A stretch of 35,496 bases of DNA, from the IMG/VR virus record IMGVR_UViG_3300044846_002198, positions 1 to 35,496 of that record, one strand, 5' to 3'. This DNA is from a virus. Position numbers and translations under genes: made by a program. How positions within the stretch are numbered: position 1 is the first letter of the stretch; the number at the start of each line of letters is the position of its first letter. Shown one piece after another: positions 6,348 to 13,790 of the stretch. The notes under the pieces are model-generated. The model had not been told where the DNA came from and made no database searches. It saw only the letters and a list, made by a program, of their open reading frames with translations.

Positions 6348-6983
6348 TTAGAGGTTGTCGCCGAGGCCGCGCGGAGTGACGTTGACCGGCTCGGCCGGGA
6401 TGTCTCGCGCCTCCTCCACGGTGCGGAGACCCTTGAGGACGTCCCCGAACAAGTCGCGCAGCACGTAGCCGCGAGCGCGGAAACGCAGCATTCGCTTTGG
6501 GTAGTCGGTCCAGGGACCAGCCTTTGCCCAGAGCTTCGCCCTCTTGGCGTCTGCGACGGTGAAGGTCTCGACGGTGGTTGCATCGCCGCGGGCGGCGGTC
6601 ACGCGGTAACCGTGCGCGTCGGTGTTGGGATCGCCGATCTCCTCCTCCTTGTAGCTCGTCAGCAGGCCCGAGGCGCGGACCAGCGCGAGTGCGGCGTCTC
6701 CGTAAATGGCGGGCCGGCCGTTGATGACCGCGGTATTTTGCAAGGCAGCCATCGGCGTGAGGCCGAGCTCGGCGCCCAGCTGAATCGCGACGAGGACTGA
6801 CTCCGGCTTTTCCATCCCCTTGGGCGCGAAGCCCGAGGCGACGATGGCGTTGGCGAACCTGTACGCATCTTCCAGCGAGGCGAGCTGCACGCCCTGGGCG
6901 CCGAAGGTGACGGGCGCCTTGTTGATCTTGGCCGCGGGACTGGCCGCGAGTTGGGTATCCTCTTTGACGGTTTCGTTACTCAT
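6348..6983 (-). CDS. recT: RecT family single-strand annealing protein (211 aa)
   Basis: Anneals complementary single-stranded DNA during phage recombination. The core (residues 35-195) has the family pattern: an A-F/A-N-A-I-V-A-S segment, A-I-Q-L-G-A-E-L-G-L-T-P-M-A-A-L-Q, I-N-G-R-P-A-I-Y-G-D-A-A, then P-K-R-M-L-R-F-R-A-R-G and F-G-D-V-L-K-G-L. AGGAG lies 8 bases before the ATG. It is slightly shorter than E. coli RecT. The exonuclease downstream completes a RecE/RecT-type pair. Confidence 0.9.
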   Translation of the reverse strand: MSNETVKEDTQLAASPAAKINKAPVTFGAQGVQLASLEDAYRFANAIVASGFAPKGMEKPESVLVAIQLGAELGLTPMAALQNTAVINGRPAIYGDAALALVRASGLLTSYKEEEIGDPNTDAHGYRVTAARGDATTVETFTVADAKRAKLWAKAGPWTDYPKRMLRFRARGYVLRDLFGDVLKGLRTVEEARDIPAEPVNVTPRGLGDNL

Positions 6984-7020
6984 TGTCTGGCTCCTGTTGT
7001 TGTGTTTTGCTTCTGGGTTG

Positions 7021-7048
7021 AGCCCGGTCGGGAAGTCTCGGCCGGGCT
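7021..7048 (+). terminator. Hairpin between the ExoX-C-like gene and recT
   Basis: AGCCCGG at 7021-7027 pairs with CCGGGCT at 7042-7048 around a 14-base loop. On the + strand it is followed by a weak T-rich stretch (TTTAAGTTT); on the coding (minus) strand no U-run follows. It could block antisense transcription or act as an RNA processing or pausing element ahead of recT. No + strand gene lies nearby to need a terminator. Confidence 0.35.
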
Positions 7049-7054
7049 TTAAGT

Positions 7055-7465
7055 TTAGAACGGCACCTCTTCAGTCATCGTCTCGGTGACGAGCGTGACC
7101 TTGCTGCCAGCGGCGAGCGTGCCGCGGTTGCCGTGGACGATCTGGCGCGCGGCGTTCCTCAAGCGGACGTCCTCGGCCCGTGGCGGGAACGGCTTGCCGT
7201 TGTTGCCGATGCGCGGCTCCGGCTCCTGGGCGTACCACTCCACCGACTTGGCGCCGAGCGAGCGCAGCGCCGTGCCCTTGTTTTTCCCGAAGTGGACCTC
7301 GACCGAGCCTGGGTCGGCCACGATCTCGCTGGGCTGCGGGATGTCCTTCGGAGCACCAGCCGGAGCCGGCGCGGAAGCTGCGGCCGGAGCCGTTGGCTTG
7401 GTAGCGAGCAGCGCGCGGATGGCGCGGAGCTCGGCGATGATCTGTTCTGCGTGTTGATCGGTCAT
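7055..7465 (-). CDS. Protein with ExoX C-terminal-like domain (136 aa)
   Basis: Residues 1-25 are a charged helix and 25-45 an alanine/proline linker. Residues 55-85 contain V-H-F-G-K-N-K-G-T-A-L and the following W-Y-A-Q, the pattern of the small domain at the C-terminus of exodeoxyribonuclease X and in DUF3820 proteins (F-G-K-x-K-G). The ATG overlaps the upstream stop as ATGA. It precedes recT with one hairpin in between. A DNA-binding accessory role in recombination is likely, but it has no nuclease core of its own. Confidence 0.7.
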   Translation of the reverse strand: MTDQHAEQIIAELRAIRALLATKPTAPAAASAPAPAGAPKDIPQPSEIVADPGSVEVHFGKNKGTALRSLGAKSVEWYAQEPEPRIGNNGKPFPPRAEDVRLRNAARQIVHGNRGTLAAGSKVTLVTETMTEEVPF

Positions 7466-7692
7466 TGTGTTTTGATTTTCCTAAGTCCTAAAGCCTGGCG
7501 CATCTGCCAGTCGCGGAAGGCCGCGTCGAACTGATCGTAGATCTCCCGCCACGAGACCCAGCCCTCGCCGGGGATGAAGCAGTAGTGAGCCGAGCGTTCA
7601 ACGTGCCCGTGCGTCCCGGTGTATCGCGCCGCGGAGTGTCCGCCGCCGGTCAAATTCTTGATTGGCTGAGTGCGGTTGAAGTTATTTTGCAT
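7462..7692 (-). CDS. Hypothetical protein (76 aa)
   Basis: The ATG overlaps the end of the 64-residue gene by 11 bases. It begins M-Q-N-N-F-N-R-T-Q. The middle holds several histidines, and W-V-S-W-R-E-I-Y-D-Q-F-D lies near residue 50. No membrane span and no known motif. It is coupled to the ExoX-C-like gene by an ATGA overlap. Function unknown. Confidence 0.6.
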   Translation of the reverse strand: MQNNFNRTQPIKNLTGGGHSAARYTGTHGHVERSAHYCFIPGEGWVSWREIYDQFDAAFRDWQMRQALGLRKIKTQ

Positions 7693-7876
7693 AGCGGAGC
7701 CAGCGTACCTCCCGTGCGTAAGCGAGCGCCTGATCGCGCATCGACTGGCGCAGGAGCCGCTTATTGAGCGAGCTATGCTGCCGCTTGGATTGATCGCGAA
7801 AAACTACTGCCTTGCCTAGCGCGTAGTGCGAGTAGGCGATCCCCGAAGCAAACAGCGCCTTCGTCGCGCGGTTCAT
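7682..7876 (-). CDS. Small basic hypothetical protein (64 aa)
   Basis: The ATG overlaps the lysozyme stop as ATGA, which decides it over the longer frame. It begins M-N-R-A-T-K-A-L-F-A-S-G. It is helical and arginine/lysine-rich through the second half, with no clear membrane segment. It could be a nucleic-acid-binding or lysis-accessory protein; the sequence does not say which. Confidence 0.6.
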   Translation of the reverse strand: MNRATKALFASGIAYSHYALGKAVVFRDQSKRQHSSLNKRLLRQSMRDQALAYAREVRWLRYAK

Positions 7877-8253
7877 CGGCTGGCCCTCCGCACCTTGTCG
7901 GCGTAGCCCAGCGTCGCCGCCTTGCGGTGTCCAGTAGGACCGCCATTGTGTATCCGCGCCAGCGTCTCGACATCGCCCTGCGCCCACGCCTGCGGCGCGT
8001 AACGCTTGAGGTAGGCGGTCGCGACGCGGCGCGCGTAGGCGAGGTCGGTCACCTGCTCGTAGCTTCCGGCGACGCGCGAGTCGGCGTGATAGGCGCGGCT
8101 GATCTGGAGCGGGCCAAGGCTCTTGCCGTTGTCGCCGAGGATCGCGCCGTGGCGCCCCGAGGTCTCGACTTGGTGCAAGGCCCGCCAGAAGCTTTCCGGC
8201 GGCGCGGCGTAGCTGGCAGAGGCCAGCGCGAGGAGCGCAAGGATGCGCTTCAC
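7873..8253 (-). CDS. Exported i-type (destabilase-like) lysozyme, candidate endolysin (126 aa)
   Basis: Residues 1-16 form a classical signal peptide (basic M-K-R, a hydrophobic L/A core, A-S-Y-A before the likely cut). The mature part has H-Q-V-E-T-S (E30), G-D-N-G-K-S-L-G-P-L-Q-I (D41 onward), a tyrosine-containing middle and A-R-I-H-N-G-G-P-T-G. The last motif and the E/D arrangement fit invertebrate-type lysozyme/destabilase, which cleaves peptidoglycan glycan strands. It overlaps neighbours by 4 bases on both sides. A Sec signal means it can leave the cytoplasm without a large-hole holin. The family assignment comes from motif pattern; a transglycosylase-like fold is the alternative. Confidence 0.8.
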   Translation of the reverse strand: MKRILALLALASASYAAPPESFWRALHQVETSGRHGAILGDNGKSLGPLQISRAYHADSRVAGSYEQVTDLAYARRVATAYLKRYAPQAWAQGDVETLARIHNGGPTGHRKAATLGYADKVRRASR

Positions 8254-8486
8254 GGCGTCACCTCCACATTCACAGCGGTGAAAGACGGGTGCGCGCAGTA
8301 CGCGGCCAGCGCAAAGTCGAAGGTCTCCTTGTCCTGCTGCACGATCGTGTTGCTGATCGTGTCGCCATTGAGGGCGATCAACTCAATGCCGATCTTCTGG
8401 TCCGAGAAAAACGTGACTTCGGCGAAGTGCTTAGAAAGACACTCCGAGGTAAAGCGTGCGATTGGCGTGCTGGTCGTTGTGGTCAT
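8250..8486 (-). CDS. Hypothetical protein (78 aa), first gene of the early/lysis block
   Basis: ATG start; an inverted repeat lies directly upstream at 8487-8533. It begins M-T-T-T-T-S-T-P-I-A-R, with alternating strand-like and helical segments (K-I-G-I-E-L-I-A-L-N, F-D-F-A-L-A-A-Y). No membrane span or known motif is visible. Overlaps the lysozyme start by ATGA. As first gene after a gap it is probably the first product of a promoter there. Confidence 0.6.
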   Translation of the reverse strand: MTTTTSTPIARFTSECLSKHFAEVTFFSDQKIGIELIALNGDTISNTIVQQDKETFDFALAAYCAHPSFTAVNVEVTP

Positions 8487-8533
8487 TTGTCGTTGTTGCG
8501 CCGGGGCGTGATTGCCTCCGACACCAACGACAA
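8487..8533. promoter_or_regulatory. Inverted repeat upstream of the early block, possible operator or leader hairpin
   Basis: TTGTCGTTG at 8487-8495 is the exact reverse complement of CAACGACAA at 8525-8533, 29 bases apart. The left arm touches the start codon of the 78-residue gene. The surrounding 109-base gap (8487-8595) is one of the two largest in the window and separates tail genes from lysis/recombination genes. A TTGACC in the same gap on the coding strand could be a -35 box, but I see no convincing -10. Promoter and operator roles are inferred. Confidence 0.4.
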
Positions 8534-8595
8534 TTCAGACCCGCCCGCCGCGGTCAACTCTTTTTCTCAAAATTCTATCCGGCGGAATCGGACAG

Positions 8596-8889
8596 TCAGA
8601 TGCGGATCTGGTTCAAAGCCTCTCTTCGTTTCTTGCAGCCACCGCATTCCGCGACTCGCGTGCCAGCCACGGCGTCGATGCCGCGCGCAATCGGCTGCGC
8701 CACGGCTGCGACCAGGTCGCCGAGGCCGTAGGTGGTGCAGCGGCCGTATGGTCCCCATCGGCGCGGCGTGATCGGACACGAGGCGCACGGGTCGTTGTGC
8801 TGGATTGAGTCGCGCTCCGCGCAAGGCGTCGGGCACTTGCGGCAGAGGCCGACGCGAACCGAGACGACGGCGGAGGGAATCGGCTTCAC
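8596..8889 (-). CDS. Cysteine-rich tail-region protein (97 aa)
   Basis: Eight cysteines in spaced pairs: C16-x2-C19, C23, C35-x2-C38, C51 and C82-x2-C85. The spacing resembles an iron-sulphur or zinc site. A helical segment (D-L-V-A-A-V-A-Q-P-I-A-R-G-I-D-A-V-A-G) joins the last two groups. The ATG overlaps the previous stop as ATGA. It is the last gene of the tail block, where lambda-like phages place tail-tip proteins, one of which (gpL) is known to carry an Fe-S cluster. That parallel is inference only. Confidence 0.7.
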   Translation of the reverse strand: MKPIPSAVVSVRVGLCRKCPTPCAERDSIQHNDPCASCPITPRRWGPYGRCTTYGLGDLVAAVAQPIARGIDAVAGTRVAECGGCKKRREALNQIRI

Positions 8890-9767
8890 GAGCAGGCGCA
8901 GGATGTGGTGATCGACGTCACGACCGTCGTTCCTTGATACGTTGGCACGTCAATGGTGTAAACCGGAGTCTCGGTATCGGTTCCGTTCCATTGATAGCTT
9001 TTTGAGGTCGTGACGACCGAGCCGGATTCTGGAGTGAAGACCTCGGCCCATTCGATCTTGTAGCAGGAATAGAGCGAGGCGGTTAGTGAGATCGGCCAGG
9101 TGAACTTGTATTGGATCTTCCGCTTGGTGATCGTCAGTTCGTCGCTCGTGATGTCGTAGATCGCCGCTTCGCACGGAGTGCCGAAGTCTCCAGAGAAATC
9201 GGGCAACTCGGAATCCACATCGTCCAAAAGGTCAGCCGTGGTGTATTCGTTGGACAGCACATTTTCGGCGCTGCCGTGATAGTATGCCTCTTGAGCCGTT
9301 CCGCTATCGACGCATCCAGTTCCGGTAACGCTGTGAATTGTGGAAGTGTAGGAGTCGGTGAAAAAACTGAGGCTTACGTCCGTTGCTTGCGAACTGCTTG
9401 AGCTACTGAGCGTGCTGCAATCTGGCGAATAGTTATCAACCGCAACAGTCCTACCGTCTCCATAGCTGCACGAAATCCTCTGGTAGCTCGCACTACCAGA
9501 GTAGTTGTAAACAATCCTCGTCTCGCAAGTCTGGCAATTGTTGTCCGTGTTTTCGGCGTAGAGTGTTCCCGCTAGCGTGCTAGTTAGATAGATTTTGGGC
9601 GGCGTGCTCTCATAGCCCGGCCATTCCTCAAAGCCGCATTTGGTCAGGCTTGCCTCTGCACTTCGGCAAGCGAGCACAGCCTCCCACGGGGTGCCGCACG
9701 GCTCATCGTTGCGACAGCCGCAGCATCGCGTAAACGTAGCCCCGGTGCCAACTATCATTATCGCCAT
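8886..9767 (-). CDS. Cysteine-rich distal tail protein candidate (293 aa)
   Basis: It has fifteen cysteines, six of them in the first 44 residues (C15, C16, C18, C24, C34, C44), then scattered pairs such as N-C-Q-T-C-E and a C-terminal T-S-C-A-C-S. The body is rich in serine, threonine and tyrosine with alternating beta-strand patterns, typical of exposed fibre or tip proteins. No enzyme motif is visible. Base composition is noticeably more AT-rich than in neighbouring genes, suggesting recent exchange. It lies after the beta-solenoid protein and is coupled to the small cysteine-rich gene. Disulfide or metal stabilisation of a tail tip is my inference. Confidence 0.65.
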   Translation of the reverse strand: MAIMIVGTGATFTRCCGCRNDEPCGTPWEAVLACRSAEASLTKCGFEEWPGYESTPPKIYLTSTLAGTLYAENTDNNCQTCETRIVYNYSGSASYQRISCSYGDGRTVAVDNYSPDCSTLSSSSSSQATDVSLSFFTDSYTSTIHSVTGTGCVDSGTAQEAYYHGSAENVLSNEYTTADLLDDVDSELPDFSGDFGTPCEAAIYDITSDELTITKRKIQYKFTWPISLTASLYSCYKIEWAEVFTPESGSVVTTSKSYQWNGTDTETPVYTIDVPTYQGTTVVTSITTSCACS

Positions 9768-9772
9768 CGGAA

Positions 9773-11089
9773 TCAGTAGGGTTCGCTGGCGAGGATCATC
9801 ATCTTCTTCGCAACTCCATTCTCGCAGATGTCGATTTCCCTAAGAGTAAGTGCGCGAGTGATCGCATCGAACGGTATCGAGATAGCCGTCCCTGAGTAGG
9901 ACATCAGGAATCCCGTCGAGCTGACCTGGAAGTAATTGGTCGAGGCGTCGTTGACGGCCAAGCCGCCTTGGCCGGCTTTTACGAATAGCGACGCATCCGA
10001 GAAATAGTAGCCGGTCGAGCTAATCCGCCACGCATCGGTCGTGTCGGTCCACTTAATCTCGGTCGCGCTAAACTCTGCGGCGTCGCTGCCATCGGTGAAG
10101 CTGACTTTGTCGACGCCGTAGGTAGCCGAAAGTGTGGTAGAGGCGACGTAGATGAATCCGGCCCCGACGGCGCCGGTCGCGCTGCCGTTGGTGAACGTGA
10201 AGCCGTCGAGGTCGATGTATGCCTTGTTCGTCGAATCCTCCCACACGAGCCCGTTCTCGCCGACCGTGATCGAGCCCAAGAGGCCGTCGATGAAAAGCTC
10301 GGTGTCGCCCAGATACTGATCCGCGTTCGGACCAGAGTAGAAGAAGCCGGTTGCGCTGATCTGCGTCGTCTCGTCAGCGTCCGCGATGCGCGCCACGGTG
10401 ATGCCGTAGGTCGCGACGTTGGTGCCGTCGGTCAGATTGAGCGCGGTGGGACCGAGGGAGGCCGTCGCACTCGCATCGATGATGCGATAGCCGTCCTGAT
10501 CGATATCGAGCCGCGATCCGCCAGTCGAGATGACGATTCCTGCGCCATCGATCCAGCTGTAGCCCGAGGAATCAGAGAACGTAACGCCGGCGCCAGCCAC
10601 GCGGAAGGTTGCCGAGCCGTTTGCCCAGGTCACGCCGCGGTATCCAATGCCGGCCTCGATTGAGCCGGAGGAGTAGTCGAAGCCGTAGTCGTTGACGTGG
10701 TACGTGTCGGTGCCGTTCGTGTACGTGATGCCGGTGTCGTAGATCTCGAAGTCGACGGTCCCGTTGTTGAACAGGAACCCGTCGAGCGACATCGACATCG
10801 TGACGCTACCGCTGCGGATCTCGAGCCGCTGCGGATAGGCGGTCGGACTGGCCCAGGTCGAGTGCTTGACGACCGCGTTGAGCTTGCCGTCGCTGCCGAC
10901 CACGTCCACAGGATCGCCAGAGGCCGTGCCAGTCGTGCTCGACCCGCGAATGATCACGTTCGCATCCGAGGCGACGACGGTGATGCCGTTCTCGCCCTTC
11001 ATCGTCTTAACGACGTCGACGAGCGCGTTGTGCTTCGCGCCGAGATTCTCGAATGCGGCCGGAATCTGCGTGAGCTTTAGGCTGCTCAT
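9773..11089 (-). CDS. Repeat-rich tail fibre or tip protein, probable beta-solenoid (438 aa)
   Basis: After a helical N-terminus (residues 1-35, S-S-L-K-L-T-Q-I-P-A-A-F onward), residues 80-400 consist of degenerate repeats of about 18-22 residues built on strand-turn units like G-I-T-Y-T-N-G-T, G-V-T-F-S-D-S-S-G, G-F-T-F-T-N-G-S and G-Y-Y-F-S-D-A-S. This periodicity fits a beta-helix or stacked-sandwich fibre. The C-terminus (I-D-I-C-E-N-G-V-A-K-K-M-M-I-L-A) differs and may cap or trimerise. Six bases lie between it and the next gene. It is likely a receptor-binding or tip protein at the distal end of the tail. Family not recognised. Confidence 0.7.
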   Translation of the reverse strand: MSSLKLTQIPAAFENLGAKHNALVDVVKTMKGENGITVVASDANVIIRGSSTTGTASGDPVDVVGSDGKLNAVVKHSTWASPTAYPQRLEIRSGSVTMSMSLDGFLFNNGTVDFEIYDTGITYTNGTDTYHVNDYGFDYSSGSIEAGIGYRGVTWANGSATFRVAGAGVTFSDSSGYSWIDGAGIVISTGGSRLDIDQDGYRIIDASATASLGPTALNLTDGTNVATYGITVARIADADETTQISATGFFYSGPNADQYLGDTELFIDGLLGSITVGENGLVWEDSTNKAYIDLDGFTFTNGSATGAVGAGFIYVASTTLSATYGVDKVSFTDGSDAAEFSATEIKWTDTTDAWRISSTGYYFSDASLFVKAGQGGLAVNDASTNYFQVSSTGFLMSYSGTAISIPFDAITRALTLREIDICENGVAKKMMILASEPY

Positions 11090-11092
11090 AGA

Positions 11093-11992
11093 TTAGCGGG
11101 CAGGAACGTAGCGCGTGACACGCTCGAAGATGTTGCCGTAGAAGCGCGAGCGCGTCGACGAGGCGCCGACGATGAGCACCTGATTCTTGACCATCGTCGC
11201 ATAGCCAGAGGCCGTCGGCTTCGTCGATGTGTTGAGTGATTCAGTCGCGGCTCCGGTGGCATCGACCGGCGCGAACTCCGAGATGATCGGAAGGTTCGCA
11301 TCGATTCCAGTCACGCTCGATAAGGCATAATCGTGAACCAGTTGGCTCGGCACAAGTTCGGTCTTCGTCGTCGCGCGGAATGGCACCTCCGTCGTCACGT
11401 TGCCTGCGACCGACGAGAAGGTTCCGGTGCCAGGGAAGATCGCAGGAACGAGCACGCTGCTTCCACTCGTTCCGCCAGCGGCCTTGGTGTATTGCCCGAC
11501 GTAGTAGCTCACCGAGTCGCGGACGTAGCTGACCGAGACAAAGACCGAGTCTCCGGTCGTAAAGCTCATCCCAGAAGAGATCGTGTAATACGTGCCCGAA
11601 TCCGAGATTGAGGTGATCGTCGAATCAGCAGCGGCTGATACTGTGGCGATGTAGGCTGGGAACGTGTAACTGAACTCCTCGCCATCCGACCACGAAGTCG
11701 GAACCTTCGCGTAGACGCGCTCCCATTGCAGCATTCCGCCAGACTGGTCCGCGAAGTTCTCCTCGCCGACTAGGTAGTAAGTCGCTCCGGTAGGCACGCC
11801 ATACGAGCCGGCAGCGGTGTAGGCCGTATCGAGCGGCAGCGGAGAATAGCTCGCAGCCAGCTGCATAAACGACTGGCGAAACAGCACCTTGTCGTTCTGA
11901 GCTGGGATGACGACGTCCCAGACCGGAAGCCCGACCGTGACTGCGGAGGTGAACGCCGGCTGCGAGCTCGACTTGTAGTAGGTGACGCTCAT
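11093..11992 (-). CDS. Distal tail structural protein candidate (299 aa)
   Basis: Directly follows the tape measure gene, with a 4-base overlap, which is the slot of distal tail or hub proteins in siphophages. It begins M-S-V-T-Y-Y-K-S-S. Most of the protein is strand-rich and serine/threonine-rich, with no enzymatic motif. It ends R-F-Y-G-N-I-F-E-R-V-T-R-Y-V-P-A-R. A distal tail role is inferred from gene order only. Confidence 0.6.
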   Translation of the reverse strand: MSVTYYKSSSQPAFTSAVTVGLPVWDVVIPAQNDKVLFRQSFMQLAASYSPLPLDTAYTAAGSYGVPTGATYYLVGEENFADQSGGMLQWERVYAKVPTSWSDGEEFSYTFPAYIATVSAAADSTITSISDSGTYYTISSGMSFTTGDSVFVSVSYVRDSVSYYVGQYTKAAGGTSGSSVLVPAIFPGTGTFSSVAGNVTTEVPFRATTKTELVPSQLVHDYALSSVTGIDANLPIISEFAPVDATGAATESLNTSTKPTASGYATMVKNQVLIVGASSTRSRFYGNIFERVTRYVPAR

Positions 11993-13155
11993 CGGGTTTG
12001 AGTGGGAAGCAGGCTGCTTTGTATGGCCTTCAACGAGTCAACCGCAGCCTTGATGTCGCCTCCGATGATGTTGGCAGTCTCGGGAGAAATGCCAGCGGCG
12101 GCCCGCGCCTGCATAGAGCCGGCGCGAATGAAGTCAGCAGCCGCGGCGTTTGCCCTGCTGCCGGCTCGCGTGACGTCGCCCTTCGCCAGCGCGTCCTGAG
12201 TTGCCGCAAGATTGAGCGCAGCGCGATCTGCGATCCGCTCCGACTCAGTCCTCCCTCTAGGCCGCAAGCCAGCAGCGCGACCACCGCCAGCGCCGATGGG
12301 TCGTCCGGTCATTCCTTGGCCCAGAGCGGCAGCATCAGCCAGAGCGCTTTGGCGCGCCGCGGCCTCCTCCTTTGTGCGGATTCGTCCTAGCGTGGTGATC
12401 CGATCCAGCAGCTGACTCTGTTCCTCAAGCAAAGCGTTGGTCTCGCTGGTCGAAATTGAGCCCTTCTTGCGTTCCGCAGCCAGCGACTCCGAGACCTGAA
12501 ATAGTCGCAATTCGGATCTTTGGATTTCCTTGATCGTCTCGCTCTCTTCGTTGAGCAGATCGAGCTCAAGCTTCCGCATCTGCTCACGCTGAAGGGATGC
12601 AGCAGCCCATTCGTCGGTGCGCCGATTGGTCAGCGCGATCTCGGTCTTGACTTGAGCATCCGCTTTGGCCGCCTCGATCCGCAGGCGCGAGAGCTCGTCC
12701 TTGGCCTCCTTGAGTTTCGTCCTAGCGTCTTCGCTGATTAGAATAAGGGGATCATCATTCAATTCAGAAACTACGCGCTCTTGAATTTTGATGTCCTGAT
12801 TTAGCTCGGAGACTTTTTTCTTGAGAATGTCGAACCTCTGCGCCTGCCCAGCTAGCGCCAGCTGCTGCTGCCGGAAAACATCTAACATCGCAGCAGACTC
12901 ATTCGCCATTCGTTCGGCATCTTCAGCGCCACGGCGGAATGGCGCCGTTACGGTGTCGATGATCGCCTGCACCGATCCAATGCCGATGCCCTGGAGGAGC
13001 CCCTTGAAGAGATCGCCTGCGCCGAAGGAGCGCTGGAGCTTCTTCCCCATATCCTGCGCCGCCCGCCCGACGTCGGCCTGCGTCTTCGTCAGCGCGCGCG
13101 AAAACGGCGTGGTATCGAGGCCCAGACGAGCGCGGATTTCAGAGACGAATGCCAT
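11989..13155 (-). CDS. Short tail tape measure protein (388 aa)
   Basis: Sets tail length and is ejected during infection. The start (M-A-F-V-S-E-I-R-A-R-L-G-L-D-T-T-P-F) is typical of tape measure proteins. Residues 40-75 contain a hydrophobic glycine-rich segment (G-L-L-Q-G-I-G-I-G-S-V-Q-A-I), and residues 85-250 a long heptad coiled coil (S-E-L-N-Q-D-I-K-I-Q). Alanine/glycine-rich linkers follow. It comes after the assembly chaperone in the usual order. At roughly 0.15 nm per residue the tail would be about 58 nm, much shorter than lambda. I see no lytic domain. Confidence 0.75.
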   Translation of the reverse strand: MAFVSEIRARLGLDTTPFSRALTKTQADVGRAAQDMGKKLQRSFGAGDLFKGLLQGIGIGSVQAIIDTVTAPFRRGAEDAERMANESAAMLDVFRQQQLALAGQAQRFDILKKKVSELNQDIKIQERVVSELNDDPLILISEDARTKLKEAKDELSRLRIEAAKADAQVKTEIALTNRRTDEWAAASLQREQMRKLELDLLNEESETIKEIQRSELRLFQVSESLAAERKKGSISTSETNALLEEQSQLLDRITTLGRIRTKEEAAARQSALADAAALGQGMTGRPIGAGGGRAAGLRPRGRTESERIADRAALNLAATQDALAKGDVTRAGSRANAAAADFIRAGSMQARAAAGISPETANIIGGDIKAAVDSLKAIQSSLLPTQTR

Positions 13156-13158
13156 AGG

Positions 13159-13779
13159 TCACGCGGTTTTCTGGTTGAGCTCGTTTAGGAACTCAGAGGT
13201 GAGCCGGTCGCTCGGGGAGAAGTCCACGAAATCCTTGCCCTGCGTGCGCGCCCGCATCGCCTTCTGGTACTGGAACAGCCGCGGAAGCGGCGTGCTCAGG
13301 ATCTCGTGCTGAGACCACCCAGTCTCGAGCGCGAGGTTCATCACGAGCGGCGCAAGGAAGCAGGTGCCCAGCGGCCGCTTCTCGGAGATCTCGCCCGAAG
13401 GCGTGCCGGCGTCCTGGAAGATCTCGTCCACGTAGTCGCGTCCGTCCTTGATTAACGCATCGTAGTTCTGCGGCGCCAGCCGGCGGACCAGCTTCTCACG
13501 CCTGCGCCGAGCGAACCAGCCATCCGAGCCGTCGTTCTCCGAGTGCAGAACCCAGAAGAACATCGCGATGCCCTCCGGCGTCGGGTCGACTGGGCAAACG
13601 AAGCAGGACTCGATTCCGTTGAGCGTCAGCAGATCAAGCGGAGTCATCGCCCGCAGCGGCTCGCCGGCGACGATGATGGGAAGATTAAGGAAAGCCTGCT
13701 CGCGCTTGGCTTCCTCAAGCGCACGCTCCTCGGCGTGCTTTTGGGCATACTTCGATGCCCAGAGTTGTTCTGGGCTCAT
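13159..13779 (-). CDS. Tail assembly chaperone candidate (206 aa)
   Basis: It lies between the tail tube and tape measure genes, the standard slot for the assembly chaperone that coats the tape measure. The N-terminus (M-S-P-E-Q-L-W-A-S-K-Y) is helical and charged. A small central region (M-T-P-L-D-L-L-T-L-N-G-I, then F-C/P-rich) resembles chaperones that start with a tail-protein-like fold. No membrane span or enzyme motif. I could not find a second, frameshifted partner frame downstream, so this phage may make only one chaperone form. Assignment rests on order and overall look. Confidence 0.6.
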   Translation of the reverse strand: MSPEQLWASKYAQKHAEERALEEAKREQAFLNLPIIVAGEPLRAMTPLDLLTLNGIESCFVCPVDPTPEGIAMFFWVLHSENDGSDGWFARRRREKLVRRLAPQNYDALIKDGRDYVDEIFQDAGTPSGEISEKRPLGTCFLAPLVMNLALETGWSQHEILSTPLPRLFQYQKAMRARTQGKDFVDFSPSDRLTSEFLNELNQKTA

Positions 13780-13790
13780 AGTCGCCTAGT

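Noticed and set aside
13159-13200. Programmed frameshift (lambda G/GT type) at the end of the chaperone gene
   Set aside because: I found no clear slippery heptamer, and no open second frame extends between the chaperone stop and the tape measure start.
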